From assembly GCF_900637055.1 (NCBI RefSeq), contig NZ_LR134338.1, positions 611,001-675,000 of the forward strand: DNA of 64,000 bases, read 5' to 3'. Position numbers and translations under genes: made by a program. Origin of the DNA: Brevibacillus brevis. GTDB taxonomy: Bacteria > Bacillota > Bacilli > Brevibacillales > Brevibacillaceae. The notes below the pieces were generated by a model. The model was not told where the DNA came from, ran no database searches, and saw only the letters and a list, made by a program, of their open reading frames with translations. This document shows, piece by piece, positions 25,815 through 35,254 of the stretch (positions within the stretch are counted from its first letter, which is position 1; the number at the start of each line of letters is the position of its first letter).

Positions 25815-26837
25815 ATGAAAAAGAAACTCGGTCTGATTACATCACTTGTTTTGGCAGCATCTATTCTTGTGACGGCGTGCGGCAGCGGAGCGACAACGGG
25901 AACTGGCAGCACAAACGGCGGTGCTTCGGGAGAGAAGGCGAAGAGAATCGCACTGATCATGCGTCAAAACGTAGGAACATTCTCTGCACAATACATCAAT
26001 GGCGTGAAGACAGAGGTGGAGAAAAACGGCAGCGAGTTGACCGTATTCAACGCAGATACCGATCTGGCAAAAATGGCGTCCAACCTCGACGCGGCTGTGA
26101 ACCAAAAGTTTGATGGCATTCTGATCGACCATGGTACGGCGGAAGCGTTGCAGCAGGGCACGCAAAAGGCCGTGGATAAAAAAATCCCGGTCGTCCTGTT
26201 TGATACAGACATCAACATTCCTGGTGTGCCAGTTGTGGCGCAGGATGACAACAAGTTGGCAGAGCTGAGCCTGGAGAAGCTGGCAGCGGATACAAACGGC
26301 AAAGGAAACATCGTCAAAATTTGGGTAGCTGGCTTTGCTCCTATGGAAAAACGCCAAGTCACGTATGAAGCTTTCCAGAAGAAATACCCGGACTTGAAAG
26401 AAATTGCGGCATTTGGTTCTGCCACCAACAATACGGCACTCGATACACAAACGCAGATGGAAGCGATCTTGAAAAAGTATCCGAACAAAGGCGACATCAC
26501 AGCAGTATGGGCGGCTTGGGATGAATTTGCCAAAGGGGCTACACGTGCCATCCAGCAGGCAGGGCGTACGGAAATCAAAGTATACTCCATCGATTTGAGT
26601 GATGAGGATCTGCAAATGATTCAGGCGGAAAACTCTCCGTGGGCAGCGACGGCAGCAGTAGACCCATCCAATATCGGACGCATTCATGCGCAAACCGTGT
26701 TCCAAAAAATCAAAGGCGAACAAGTGCCAGACAACGTGAAGCTGAATCCAGTGCTGGTGAAACAGGAAGACCTGCCGAAGGATAAGAAAGTAACGATGGG
26801 CGACCTGTCCCAATACGTGCAAGAGTGGGGCAAGTAA
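25815..26837 (+). CDS. Sugar ABC transporter substrate-binding lipoprotein
   Basis: 340 residues. The lipoprotein signal peptide ends in LVTAC with Cys22 lipidated. The mature part is a periplasmic-binding-protein (RbsB/XylF-like) domain: an N-terminal lobe with AQYINGVKTEVEKNGSEL, then FDGILIDHGTAEAL, and WAAWDEFAKGATRAIQQAG in the C-terminal half. AAAGGGGGAG precedes ATG. It is followed by a stem-loop and then the ATPase and permease genes. The SAM riboswitch upstream makes a sulfur-containing sugar such as methylthioribose an attractive ligand, but this is inference. Confidence 0.88.
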   Translation: MKKKLGLITSLVLAASILVTACGSGATTGTGSTNGGASGEKAKRIALIMRQNVGTFSAQYINGVKTEVEKNGSELTVFNADTDLAKMASNLDAAVNQKFDGILIDHGTAEALQQGTQKAVDKKIPVVLFDTDINIPGVPVVAQDDNKLAELSLEKLAADTNGKGNIVKIWVAGFAPMEKRQVTYEAFQKKYPDLKEIAAFGSATNNTALDTQTQMEAILKKYPNKGDITAVWAAWDEFAKGATRAIQQAGRTEIKVYSIDLSDEDLQMIQAENSPWAATAAVDPSNIGRIHAQTVFQKIKGEQVPDNVKLNPVLVKQEDLPKDKKVTMGDLSQYVQEWGK

Positions 26838-26853
26838 GAACCAAATTGGCTTT

Positions 26854-26884
26854 TCCCGTTGATCTGTATCGTCAACGGGATTTT
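26854..26884 (+). terminator. Hairpin between binding-protein and ATPase genes
   Basis: CCCGTTGA/TCAACGGG stem followed by a T5 run. It is probably a partial terminator or 3'-end stabiliser that keeps the binding protein in excess over the membrane components. Confidence 0.65.
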
Positions 26885-26926
26885 TCCTTATAGAGGTTGG
26901 AACACGCAGGTAAACAGGAGGTGTGA

Positions 26927-28420
26927 ATGATGCCCACATTGCAGATGAAAGGGATAGCGAAGCAGTTTTCTGGGGTTCCTGCCCTGCGATCCGTTGATTT
27001 TGAGGTGCGCGCAGGGGAGGTTCATGCACTGCTCGGAGCCAATGGCGCGGGGAAGAGTACCCTGATGAAAATTCTCACGGGAGCGTATCAGGCAGATAGC
27101 GGTACAATCACCATCGATGGCCAGTCCGTGTCGATTCAATCTCCGCAGGACGCTAAAGCACAGGGCATTCAATGTGTATATCAGGAAGTGGACACCGCCT
27201 TGATCCCGTATTTGAGCGTTGCCGAAAATATTTTGCTCGACCAGCTTGTCCAAGCAAAAACCAAGGGGCTGATCAACTGGCAGAGCTTGTACAACGAATC
27301 AGAGCAGATTTTAAAAAAATTCGGCTTCTCCATTCCCGTGAGGATGCTCGTCGAAGAATGTACGCTGTCGGAAAAGCAATTGATTTTGATTGCACGGGCT
27401 ACCGTTCAAAAGGCCAAGTACGTTATTTTCGATGAACCAACCGCGCCGTTGAGCACAAAGGAGAGCGGACGGCTGTTTCAAATCATTGCCCAGTTGAAAA
27501 AAGCTGGGGTCGGGATCATTTATATCTCCCACCGCCTGCCGGAAATCTTTGAAATCTGTGATCGGATCACGATTATGCGTGATGGTCAGCATGTCGTGAC
27601 CACAGACACGGCGAAGACCAATATGGACGAAGTGATCGCGAACATGCTGGGCAAAAGCTTCGACGAGGAGTTCCCGAAGCTGGAAGTGCCGATTGGCGAA
27701 ACGATTTTTGAGGTGTCAGGTGTGGCTGGCGGCAAAGTACGCGGAGTCGACATGCAGGTTCGCGAGGGAGAGATCGTGGGCGTCGTCGGTCTGGTTGGGG
27801 CAGGGAAGACCGAGCTTGCCCGATTGCTCTTCGGTGCAGATGAGGCAAAGGCTGGAGCCGTTCGATTGCATGGAACACGTATCCAACTGCGCTCGCCAAA
27901 AGACGCCGTCGATGCTGGAATCGTGCTCGTTCCGGAGGAAAGGCGCAAGGAAGGAATTTTCGTAGAGGAGTCTGTGCAGAACAACCTGTCTGTCGCCTCG
28001 TTGAAAAAGAAGTCCTGGTTCGGTTTTATCAAAAGAGGAGCGGAAGCGGCTAACGCAAGAGAGCTCGTGCAGCGCCTTGGTGTGAAAACAGCCGATATCA
28101 AGCAGCTGGTCGGTTTCCTCAGCGGCGGAAACCAGCAAAAAGTCGCAATCGGCAAATGGCTGGATACAAACGCTCACCTCTTTATGTTTGACGAGCCGAC
28201 AAAAGGGGTAGATATTGGCGCGAAAAGCGACATTTACCGCCTGATCGGAAATCTCGCTGAGCAGAAAAAGGGTGTCCTGTATTTCTCCTGTGAGTTTCAG
28301 GAAGTCATCGGGATCGCAGACCGGATTCTCGTCATGTTCGAGGGCAGGATCGTGAAGGAATTGAGTCGCGAGGAAGCAACACAAGAGCTGATTATGTACT
28401 ACGCAAGCGGAGGTGAGTAA
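26927..28420 (+). CDS. Sugar ABC transporter ATP-binding protein (RbsA/MglA-like)
   Basis: 497 residues with two fused nucleotide-binding domains. The first has Walker A GANGAGKST near residue 38 and Walker B VIFDEPTAPL. The second has Walker A-like VGAGKTE near residue 288, the signature LSGGNQQKV and Walker B MFDEPTKGVD. The first-domain signature is degenerate (TLSEKQ). AGGAGGTGTGA precedes ATG 26927. The permease gene begins one base after the stop. Confidence 0.93.
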   Translation: MMPTLQMKGIAKQFSGVPALRSVDFEVRAGEVHALLGANGAGKSTLMKILTGAYQADSGTITIDGQSVSIQSPQDAKAQGIQCVYQEVDTALIPYLSVAENILLDQLVQAKTKGLINWQSLYNESEQILKKFGFSIPVRMLVEECTLSEKQLILIARATVQKAKYVIFDEPTAPLSTKESGRLFQIIAQLKKAGVGIIYISHRLPEIFEICDRITIMRDGQHVVTTDTAKTNMDEVIANMLGKSFDEEFPKLEVPIGETIFEVSGVAGGKVRGVDMQVREGEIVGVVGLVGAGKTELARLLFGADEAKAGAVRLHGTRIQLRSPKDAVDAGIVLVPEERRKEGIFVEESVQNNLSVASLKKKSWFGFIKRGAEAANARELVQRLGVKTADIKQLVGFLSGGNQQKVAIGKWLDTNAHLFMFDEPTKGVDIGAKSDIYRLIGNLAEQKKGVLYFSCEFQEVIGIADRILVMFEGRIVKELSREEATQELIMYYASGGE

Positions 28421-28421
28421 C

Positions 28422-29420
28422 GTGGCAGATAAAAAGTTTAGTTTATTTGATTTTGTTTACAAATACGGTACGGTTGCAGTTATTGTCATTGTCATGCTGT
28501 TATTCAGTTTGACCAACCCGTATTTCTTCACGTACGACAACTTGACGGACATTCTTCGCTCCATCTCGATTGTGACATTTGTTGCGATTGGCGTTACGTT
28601 CTCGCTGATCGTCGGAGGCTTTGACTTGTCTGTAGGATCGACGGTTTCGTTGACCACAGTCGTTTCTGCTTCGATGATGGTTTGGTACGAACAAGGAGTT
28701 TTCACGACACTGGTTGTCCCGATTGTACTCAGCTTGCTCGTCGGGCTGGTCAACGCCTTCCTGGTTGTGAAAATCCGCATTCCTGATTTGCTGGCTACTC
28801 TGGCGATGCTCTACATCGTCAACGGCATTCATATGACGTATTCCCAAGGCTACTCGATCTACGCAAACATGCCAATGCAGGACGGCTCACAGGCTCCGGG
28901 AAAATTCCAGGAATGGTTCCTATGGCTGGGCCAAGGAGAAATTCTCTCCGTACCGGTTCCTGTTATCCTGACTTTTTTACTTGTGGCGATCACGCATGTG
29001 TACTTGACCTATACGAGGCAGGGGCGGATGCTGTACATGACAGGCGGCAATTTGGAAGCGGCCCGTCTGTCGGGGATTCCTGTGAATCGCTATCGTACCT
29101 TGGCTTATGTGCTCTCCGCTCTTTTTGCAGGCTTGGGCGGGATGCTCTTGGCAGCACGGATCGGTACCGGGCAGGTGAGTAGCGGCGGCTCCATGCTGAT
29201 GGATGCAGTAGCGGCTGCTTTCGTAGGCTTCTCCGTATTCGGTGCAGGAAAGCCAAACGTTTTTGGTACATTTGTGGGAGCCATCCTGATCGGGGTGCTA
29301 CTCAACGGCATGACGATGCTCAATCTGCCGTATTATGCTTACGATATAATTAAGGGGACGGTACTGGCGCTTGCCCTGGCTGTGACCTATTATCAGCTGC
29401 GCAGAAAACGAAACGCTTAG
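28422..29420 (+). CDS. Sugar ABC transporter permease (RbsC-like)
   Basis: 332 residues from GTG 28422; the GGAGGTGA at 28409-28416 is well spaced for this start and excludes GTG 28413. About eight to ten membrane helices. The BPD_transp_2 family signature is seen in GGFDLSVGSTVSL and MDAVAAAFVGFSVFGAGKPN. It completes the transporter operon after the binding protein and ATPase. Confidence 0.9.
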   Translation: MADKKFSLFDFVYKYGTVAVIVIVMLLFSLTNPYFFTYDNLTDILRSISIVTFVAIGVTFSLIVGGFDLSVGSTVSLTTVVSASMMVWYEQGVFTTLVVPIVLSLLVGLVNAFLVVKIRIPDLLATLAMLYIVNGIHMTYSQGYSIYANMPMQDGSQAPGKFQEWFLWLGQGEILSVPVPVILTFLLVAITHVYLTYTRQGRMLYMTGGNLEAARLSGIPVNRYRTLAYVLSALFAGLGGMLLAARIGTGQVSSGGSMLMDAVAAAFVGFSVFGAGKPNVFGTFVGAILIGVLLNGMTMLNLPYYAYDIIKGTVLALALAVTYYQLRRKRNA

Positions 29421-29499
29421 AATCGTAATCTTCTTGCTTTTCTCTCATCAATTTCTCATCTTCCTATTATTCCCTTCTCTTTTTTGAAGCTTAGTATGG

Positions 29500-29517
29500 G
29501 TCTTACTCAAGTGAGAC
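29500..29517. promoter_or_regulatory. Imperfect palindrome upstream of glycerate kinase, candidate operator
   Basis: GTCTTACT-CA-AGTGAGAC: 8-bp arms with one mismatch, located 46 bases upstream of the glycerate kinase start. No regulator is encoded next to it. Confidence 0.3.
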
Positions 29518-29562
29518 AAATGCGAAAGCAAATTCAAATAAAGAGAAGGGATGTTGTTTTTT

Positions 29563-30747
29563 ATGCGTATACTCGTTGTGCCTTCGGGCTTTAAGGAAAG
29601 TTTAGATGCCGAGCAAGCAGCTGAGTGCATGAAAGAAGGAATTCTGCGCGTACTCCCGCTCTCCCAAGTACAAACACTGCCGATGGTAGACGGAGGAGAA
29701 GGCTTTACAAAAGCGATTGTGAAAATTTCGAATGGCTCAATTATTGATAAGGAAGTAACAGGTCCCGTAGGAGAAAAGGTTCCTTCCCATTTCGGGATAT
29801 TCGGGTCAAAGACGACAGGTCAAACAGCTGTGATTGAGATGGCAGCAGCAGCCGGACTGCGACTGGTTCCAAGAAGCTTGCGTGATCCGCGCAAAACGAC
29901 GACACATGGCGTCGGTGAATTGATCAAAGCGGCGCTGGACATGGGGGCAGATCGTATTTTGCTAGGCTGCGGCGATTCCGGTACTTCCGATGGCGGTGCA
30001 GGCATGGCGCAAGCACTTGGCGCGAAATTTTTGGATGACAGCGGTCAAGAAATCCGTATTGAAGGCGGAATCTCGCTGGCAAAAGTAACGAAAATCGATG
30101 TTTCCGGCATGGACAAAAGACTCAAGCAGGTGCAAATCGATGTGGCTTGCAACTGGTTTAACAAGCTGTGTGGGGAAAACGGGGTCGCTCGCGTGTTTGG
30201 CCCGCAAAAGGGAGCGACACCTGAACAAGTCGTTGAGTTGGAAGCAGCACTCGAACAATTCGCGGCTATCATCGAGCGAGATTTCGGTATCGACGTCAGA
30301 AACATGCCGGGCAGTGGTGCCTCGGGTGGCTTGGGTGCCGGACTGCATGCGCTGACGGGTGCGAATCTCTATCCACGCTACGACATCATCATGAAATACA
30401 TTGATTTGGATCGGATGCTTCAAGAGACAGACCTTGTGTTTACGGCAGAAGGAAGCATTGATTTTCAAACACCGCGAGGAAAAATTCCAGTAGAAGTGGC
30501 AAAGAGAGCGAAGAAGCATGCCCTGCCGGTAGTGGCTTTGGTTGGGACTGTTGGCAAAGGCGCGCGACTCAATTATGAATACGGTATTGATGCATACACG
30601 AGTATTTTGCCAATGCCGTCTACGTTGGAGGAAGCGTTCATGCATGCGCAGAAATGGCTGACCGATTGCTCGGAAAGCTCCATGAGAACCATCATGGTGG
30701 GCCTGCAGCTCGCAAATCGTTTAATGGAGAAGGAGCAAGTATCGTGA
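29563..30747 (+). CDS. Glycerate kinase (GarK/GlxK family)
   Basis: 394 residues from ATG 29563; ATG 29551 directly abuts AGAAGGG and so has no spacer. The N-terminus MRILVVPSGFKESLDAEQAA and the motifs VDGGEGF, GCGDSGTSDGGAGMAQALGA and MPGSGASGGLGAGLHALTGA are typical of the family, which phosphorylates D-glycerate with ATP. The stop codon overlaps the start of a DASS-type carrier, so import and phosphorylation of glycerate or a related acid are probably coupled. Confidence 0.92.
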   Translation: MRILVVPSGFKESLDAEQAAECMKEGILRVLPLSQVQTLPMVDGGEGFTKAIVKISNGSIIDKEVTGPVGEKVPSHFGIFGSKTTGQTAVIEMAAAAGLRLVPRSLRDPRKTTTHGVGELIKAALDMGADRILLGCGDSGTSDGGAGMAQALGAKFLDDSGQEIRIEGGISLAKVTKIDVSGMDKRLKQVQIDVACNWFNKLCGENGVARVFGPQKGATPEQVVELEAALEQFAAIIERDFGIDVRNMPGSGASGGLGAGLHALTGANLYPRYDIIMKYIDLDRMLQETDLVFTAEGSIDFQTPRGKIPVEVAKRAKKHALPVVALVGTVGKGARLNYEYGIDAYTSILPMPSTLEEAFMHAQKWLTDCSESSMRTIMVGLQLANRLMEKEQVS

Positions 30748-32144
30748 TTGCACAGACTATTGCAAAGGAAAGGCCTGCGTGGGTCCTTCCGATCGTCCTG
30801 ATTATGTTCGTTGAATTACTGCTCATGCTGCCGTCTTCCCTGACATTTGAGGCCAAATGGAGCTTGTTCGGCTTCTGTGTCGCTGTGATCCTGTGGACGA
30901 CAACCTCGATGAACTCCGCCTATGTAGCGATTGGCTCCGTGTTACTCCTCGTCGTGACAGGAACGGCTGACCAGGAAATTTTGTTCGACTCGCTCGCCTC
31001 CGATGTCATTTGGTTAATGATTGGCTCGTTCATTCTCGGCGGCGCTCTCCAAGTGACAGGCTTGGCAGGAAAACTCACAGATCTGGTCGTGAGCAAGGCA
31101 AAGAATGTCAAAAGCTTGTTTTGGCTCTTGACGGTCGTCGTTCAATTTCTCGCATTCTTTATCCCGTCTACTTCTGGACGCGCAGCGGTGCTACTGCCTG
31201 TTTTCCACTCGCTGACCTCAGAAATCGGGAACAAACAAATTACGAAAGCCATGGCGATCCTGATTCCGACGATTATTTTAGTATCGACGAGCTCCACCAT
31301 GATTGGAGCGGGCTCCCATTTTATCGCACTCGATATGCTGAAGGAGTTCAATGGGGAAGGGATTAGTTTCGCGGAGTGGCTGTTGTGGGGACTGCCGTTC
31401 GGGGTTGTGGCCAGCATCGTTACTTGCCGGATTGTTCTGGCTCTGTTTCTCTCTAAAGAAGAGATGCAGCGCCCACTCGCGAGTAAAAAGCTTTCTCTTA
31501 CCTTGTCCCGCAACGAAAAATATACGGTTGCTGTGATCGGGGCGATGGTCATTTTCTGGCTGACAGAGCGTTTTCACGGAATCGAGATTGCTACCACGAC
31601 AGTTGTCGGCGCCTTTCTTTTGACACTCCCCAATGTGGGCGTCATGAAGTGGAAGGATGGCGTACAGTCTGTCTCGTGGAACCTGATTCTGTTTGTAGGG
31701 GCGGCCATTGCCCTCGGAAAGTCGTTGTTGGAGAGCGGCGCGGCAGAGTGGATCATGAAGAAGCTGTTCGCGATCACCGAGCAGCTGGAAGGCGAATCGT
31801 CGCTTCTGATTATTGTGGTTATTACTTTGCTGACACTGACATCCCATCTGTACATTACATCGCACACGACGAGAGCCGTCATTCTTGTTCCGCCGCTTCT
31901 CTACTTTGCGAGCAGCCTTGATTTGAATGAAGTGACCGTGTTGTTCTTAGGAATGATCGGCATGAACTACTGCCTGACCTTCCCTGTCAGCTCCAAAGCA
32001 TTGCTCATGTTCCAGGAAAGCGGCAAGGAAACCTTTTTGCCTAAGGATTTGCTGCGATTGAGCTTGTATGCAGGTGTAGCCCACGCGATCCTGATGGTCG
32101 TCTTTTATTACGCGTACTGGCAGTGGGTGGGATTAACGATATAA
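30744..32144 (+). CDS. SLC13/DASS-family anion:Na+ symporter
   Basis: 466 residues from GTG 30744 (AAGGAG upstream; overlaps the kinase stop). There are about 11-12 membrane segments, and two conserved SN[T/S]-like regions show as FFIPSTSGRAAVLLPVF and SHTTRAVILVPPLLYFA. Family members import dicarboxylates, citrate, sulfate or related anions. Translational coupling to glycerate kinase suggests a small hydroxy-acid substrate such as glycerate. Confidence 0.82.
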   Translation: MIAQTIAKERPAWVLPIVLIMFVELLLMLPSSLTFEAKWSLFGFCVAVILWTTTSMNSAYVAIGSVLLLVVTGTADQEILFDSLASDVIWLMIGSFILGGALQVTGLAGKLTDLVVSKAKNVKSLFWLLTVVVQFLAFFIPSTSGRAAVLLPVFHSLTSEIGNKQITKAMAILIPTIILVSTSSTMIGAGSHFIALDMLKEFNGEGISFAEWLLWGLPFGVVASIVTCRIVLALFLSKEEMQRPLASKKLSLTLSRNEKYTVAVIGAMVIFWLTERFHGIEIATTTVVGAFLLTLPNVGVMKWKDGVQSVSWNLILFVGAAIALGKSLLESGAAEWIMKKLFAITEQLEGESSLLIIVVITLLTLTSHLYITSHTTRAVILVPPLLYFASSLDLNEVTVLFLGMIGMNYCLTFPVSSKALLMFQESGKETFLPKDLLRLSLYAGVAHAILMVVFYYAYWQWVGLTI

Positions 32145-32241
32145 GTAAAAAATTATATCTTTCGTACGGATTACTCTTTGATCCACAGCCAATATTTGCT
32201 AAACTCATCTGGATAATGGATGCAAGGTTTAGGAGGATTAC

Positions 32242-32928
32242 ATGTCGGAGCGAATATTAATTGTGGAAGATGAAGAGAAAATTGCTCGTGTGATTCAATT
32301 AGAGCTGGAATACGAAGGATACGAAAGCGAGATCGCCAAAACAGGGCTAGAGGCGCTGGAACAATACAATCGAGGCGGATGGAACTTGATTTTGCTCGAT
32401 GTATTGCTGCCAGGCTTGTCAGGGATAGAAGTGCTTCGCCGGATTCGGGTAAAGGACTCCGCGACGCCAGTCATTTTGTTGACGGCAAGAAATGCTGTCG
32501 TGGACAAGGTAAATGGACTCGATCAAGGCGCGAACGACTATATCACGAAGCCTTTTGAAATCGAAGAGCTGCTGGCTCGCATCCGTTCCTGCCTCCGCTT
32601 GTCCCAAATGACAAGAAAAGTGGAAGCCAGCTGCAAAGTAGAAGTAGCAGATTTAAGCCTGGATGAAAAATCGAGGGAAGTAACAAGAGGTTCCAGTCAG
32701 ATCGAGCTGACACCGCGTGAATTCGATTTGTTGCTTTATCTGATGCAGAATAAAAACCAAGTTCTGAATCGTGAACAGATTCTTACACACGTATGGGGAT
32801 TTGATTATTTCGGAGACACAAATGTCGTTGACGTGTATATCCGTTACTTGCGTAAAAAGGTGGACCAAGGGTATGAAACCCCGCTTTTGCATACAGTACG
32901 AGGCGTTGGTTATATGCTGAAGGGGTAG
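32242..32928 (+). CDS. OmpR/PhoB-family response regulator
   Basis: 228 residues. The receiver domain has the phospho-acceptor D53 (LLDVLLPG), acidic pocket DEE (residues 10-12) and K105 region YITKPF. The C-terminal winged helix includes LTPREFDLLLYLMQN and TNVVDVYIRYLRKKVD. TAGGAGG precedes ATG. The partner kinase starts three bases after the stop. ArlR/YkoG-like. Confidence 0.93.
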   Translation: MSERILIVEDEEKIARVIQLELEYEGYESEIAKTGLEALEQYNRGGWNLILLDVLLPGLSGIEVLRRIRVKDSATPVILLTARNAVVDKVNGLDQGANDYITKPFEIEELLARIRSCLRLSQMTRKVEASCKVEVADLSLDEKSREVTRGSSQIELTPREFDLLLYLMQNKNQVLNREQILTHVWGFDYFGDTNVVDVYIRYLRKKVDQGYETPLLHTVRGVGYMLKG

Positions 32929-32931
32929 ATT

Positions 32932-34296
32932 ATGAAAATCAAAAATAAAATTCATTTGTTCTCCACGGTCGCGCTCTTGCTTCTGCTGCTCATGGTCAAC
33001 AGCTTCATTTACTTCGTGTTCTACAAAGTGACAACAGACGGAGAGCTGGATCGTCTGCAACGAGAAGTTCTGCATATCCAGAGTGGACTCAATCAGACCG
33101 GTGTGGAAAATTTTGACCCTGCTACGCTGCTACAGCCGTATTTGCCATCGTACGGGATGATCCGGATTATCGATCAGCAGTCACGGGCCATCGTCACGCA
33201 GGAAGTAGACAGCACGCAACCAATCCCGGCCCCGAAGCCCCTCTTTGAAAGAAAGGCGAGTGACGGTGTCTTCGATGTCAAAGGTGTGAAATACGCGTAC
33301 GTCAAGGTCCCGATTATTTGGACGAATGGAAAAATTGTCACGCTAGAAGTGATTGAAAGTATTGCGGGCTTGCAAAAGAATTTGAACCTGCTGCAAAACG
33401 TTCTGTTATTTGCTTCGCTGTTCGTGCTGATTCCTGCATTTTTTGCTGGACGCATGTTGAGCAATCTGATTTTGCGACCAGTCAACTCGATGATTCAAAC
33501 GATGGAAGACATTCAAGCGCGCAGTATTTTTAAGAAAATACCGCTTGAGCACACATCCAAGGATGAATTGCACGCGTTAGGCAGTACCTTTAATAAAATG
33601 ATGGATTTATTGCAGCAAAACTTCGAGAAGCAGCAGCAGTTCGTCTCAGATGCTTCCCATGAATTGAAGACGCCGCTGACCGTAGTAGAAAGCTATGCGA
33701 AGCTATTGAAGCGTTGGGGGACGAAAAAGCCGGAGGTTCTGGCAGAGTCGGTGGAAGCGATCTATTCGGAAGCCGTGCGCATGAAGGATATGACCAATCA
33801 AATGCTCCTTCTCGCCAACAATAGCGCCGAATGGAATCTGGATGTCAAAGAAATCGACTTGATCCCGATGTGCCAAACGACCATTTCGCAATTAACCAAT
33901 GCGTATGGCAGGTCCTTTCAACTGGGCGCAAACCACGAATCGGTTCCTGTGATGGCCGATGAACAAAAACTAAAACAAGTGCTCGTCGTTTTACTCGACA
34001 ATGCGATGAAATACAGCTCGAATGAAATCGAGGTTGGGGTGGGGCTTCAAGGGGACCGCCCATATATCTCAGTCAAGGATTACGGAATGGGGATTCCCAA
34101 GGAAGATTTGCAGCATGTTTTTGATCGTTTCTTCCGTGTTGACAAAGCCCGCAGCCGCGAAACAGGTGGCGTAGGACTGGGGCTTTCCATTGCCAAACAG
34201 ATCGTTGATGCCCATCAAGGCGATATTGCACTGGATAGCGAAGAAGGGAAATGGACGCTCGTGACCGTTTTTCTGCCAGGGCAGGCTAAGAAATAG
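32932..34296 (+). CDS. Sensor histidine kinase with HAMP domain (ArlS/YkoH-like)
   Basis: 454 residues. TM1 is about residues 10-30, an external domain of about 125 residues follows, and TM2 is about 156-176, then HAMP. The H-box is SDASHELKTPLTVVESYAKL with H243. ATPase motifs are VVLLDNAMKYSS, VKDYGMGIPKE and RETGGVGLGLSIAKQIVDAH. It probably phosphorylates the upstream regulator. A PepSY protein follows 12 bases later, so an envelope signal that the PepSY protein modulates is plausible. Confidence 0.92.
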   Translation: MKIKNKIHLFSTVALLLLLLMVNSFIYFVFYKVTTDGELDRLQREVLHIQSGLNQTGVENFDPATLLQPYLPSYGMIRIIDQQSRAIVTQEVDSTQPIPAPKPLFERKASDGVFDVKGVKYAYVKVPIIWTNGKIVTLEVIESIAGLQKNLNLLQNVLLFASLFVLIPAFFAGRMLSNLILRPVNSMIQTMEDIQARSIFKKIPLEHTSKDELHALGSTFNKMMDLLQQNFEKQQQFVSDASHELKTPLTVVESYAKLLKRWGTKKPEVLAESVEAIYSEAVRMKDMTNQMLLLANNSAEWNLDVKEIDLIPMCQTTISQLTNAYGRSFQLGANHESVPVMADEQKLKQVLVVLLDNAMKYSSNEIEVGVGLQGDRPYISVKDYGMGIPKEDLQHVFDRFFRVDKARSRETGGVGLGLSIAKQIVDAHQGDIALDSEEGKWTLVTVFLPGQAKK

Positions 34297-34308
34297 CAGG
34301 AGGTACGT

Positions 34309-35187
34309 ATGAATAAAAAATGGAAAATAGGGCTGCTGGCGAGCTTTCTGTTGGTCACGACGGCATTTGGCATGCAACGGATCTTCGCGAGCATGGATTT
34401 GCAGTCATTGTCAGCGGAGGAAGTCAAACAGATCGTGACGGCCCGCTACCCGGGGAAGATTGAATCGATTTCCATGACGGACGTAGGAGAAAACAGCATC
34501 TACAATCTCCAACTCCTCAATGAGCGCGGAACGTATAGTGTGATGGTGAATGCACAGACGGGCGAAATTATTGATTTGAAAGAGCTCTCCTTGGTCGCAG
34601 CCACTGCGCAGCCGAAGGCAAATGAAACGGCGACGAATTCAACGCAGCCGGGTTCAAATCCGACAGCCAGCACAGCGCAACCGAACGGCAGCGGGAAGGA
34701 TGCTTCAGGCAACGCGACAAAACCAGCAGGAGCGGGAATGATGGGGACTGTTGCGCCAGGCAAACAACAGCCTGCTACTTCAACCCAGACACAAACACAG
34801 CAGCAGTCGAAGCCGAATCAAAGCTCAAATCCACCAGCGCAGCCACAGACAAAAATTACGGAACAGCAAGCGAAACAGATTGCGACGGAAAGAACAAGTG
34901 GCGGCAAGATCGATGATGTTGATTTAATCGAAACAAAGAGTGGAGCAGTCTATCGAGTGATCACGAAAAAAGACTCCCAAACGGTAGATGTACGCATACA
35001 TGCCATTACCGGAAAAGTGCTCTCGACTACCACCATCGACAATAGCTCTACCGATGATGATGATGACGATGATGACCAGACACCAGCCGATAAAAATGGC
35101 AGCGCTCCGGCAGATGCATCTACAAGTGATGACACGAACACGAATGACACCGACGACGATGATCTGGATGATGGTGATGATGATTAG
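34309..35187 (+). CDS. Secreted PepSY-domain protein with poly-Asp tail
   Basis: 292 residues behind GCAGGAGGT. An N-terminal signal peptide or anchor (about residues 1-26) is followed by a first PepSY domain (about 30-88, ending VNAQTGEIIDL). Next are a Thr/Gln/Asn/Pro-rich low-complexity linker (about 95-180) and a second PepSY domain (about 183-245, with AITGKVLST). The acidic C-terminus has a run of eight Asp and a final DDDDLDDGDDD. It is the third gene of the two-component operon. The acidic tail may bind Ca2+ or other cations (inference). Confidence 0.8.
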   Translation: MNKKWKIGLLASFLLVTTAFGMQRIFASMDLQSLSAEEVKQIVTARYPGKIESISMTDVGENSIYNLQLLNERGTYSVMVNAQTGEIIDLKELSLVAATAQPKANETATNSTQPGSNPTASTAQPNGSGKDASGNATKPAGAGMMGTVAPGKQQPATSTQTQTQQQSKPNQSSNPPAQPQTKITEQQAKQIATERTSGGKIDDVDLIETKSGAVYRVITKKDSQTVDVRIHAITGKVLSTTTIDNSSTDDDDDDDDQTPADKNGSAPADASTSDDTNTNDTDDDDLDDGDDD

Positions 35188-35207
35188 GATTTAGCATTTA
35201 AATAGAG

Positions 35208-35237
35208 AAAGCCGTCAGTGTCTGCATTGACGGTTTT
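35208..35237 (+). terminator. Terminator after the two-component/PepSY operon
   Basis: AAAGCCGTCAGTG pairs with CATTGACGGTTTT (wobble pairs) and ends in TTTTTT. Confidence 0.8.
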
Positions 35238-35254
35238 TTCGTTCGGGAGGGAAA

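Noticed and set aside
25842..27029. 395-codon minus-strand frame over the sugar-binding lipoprotein
   Set aside because: Antisense shadow; the plus strand encodes a complete lipoprotein.
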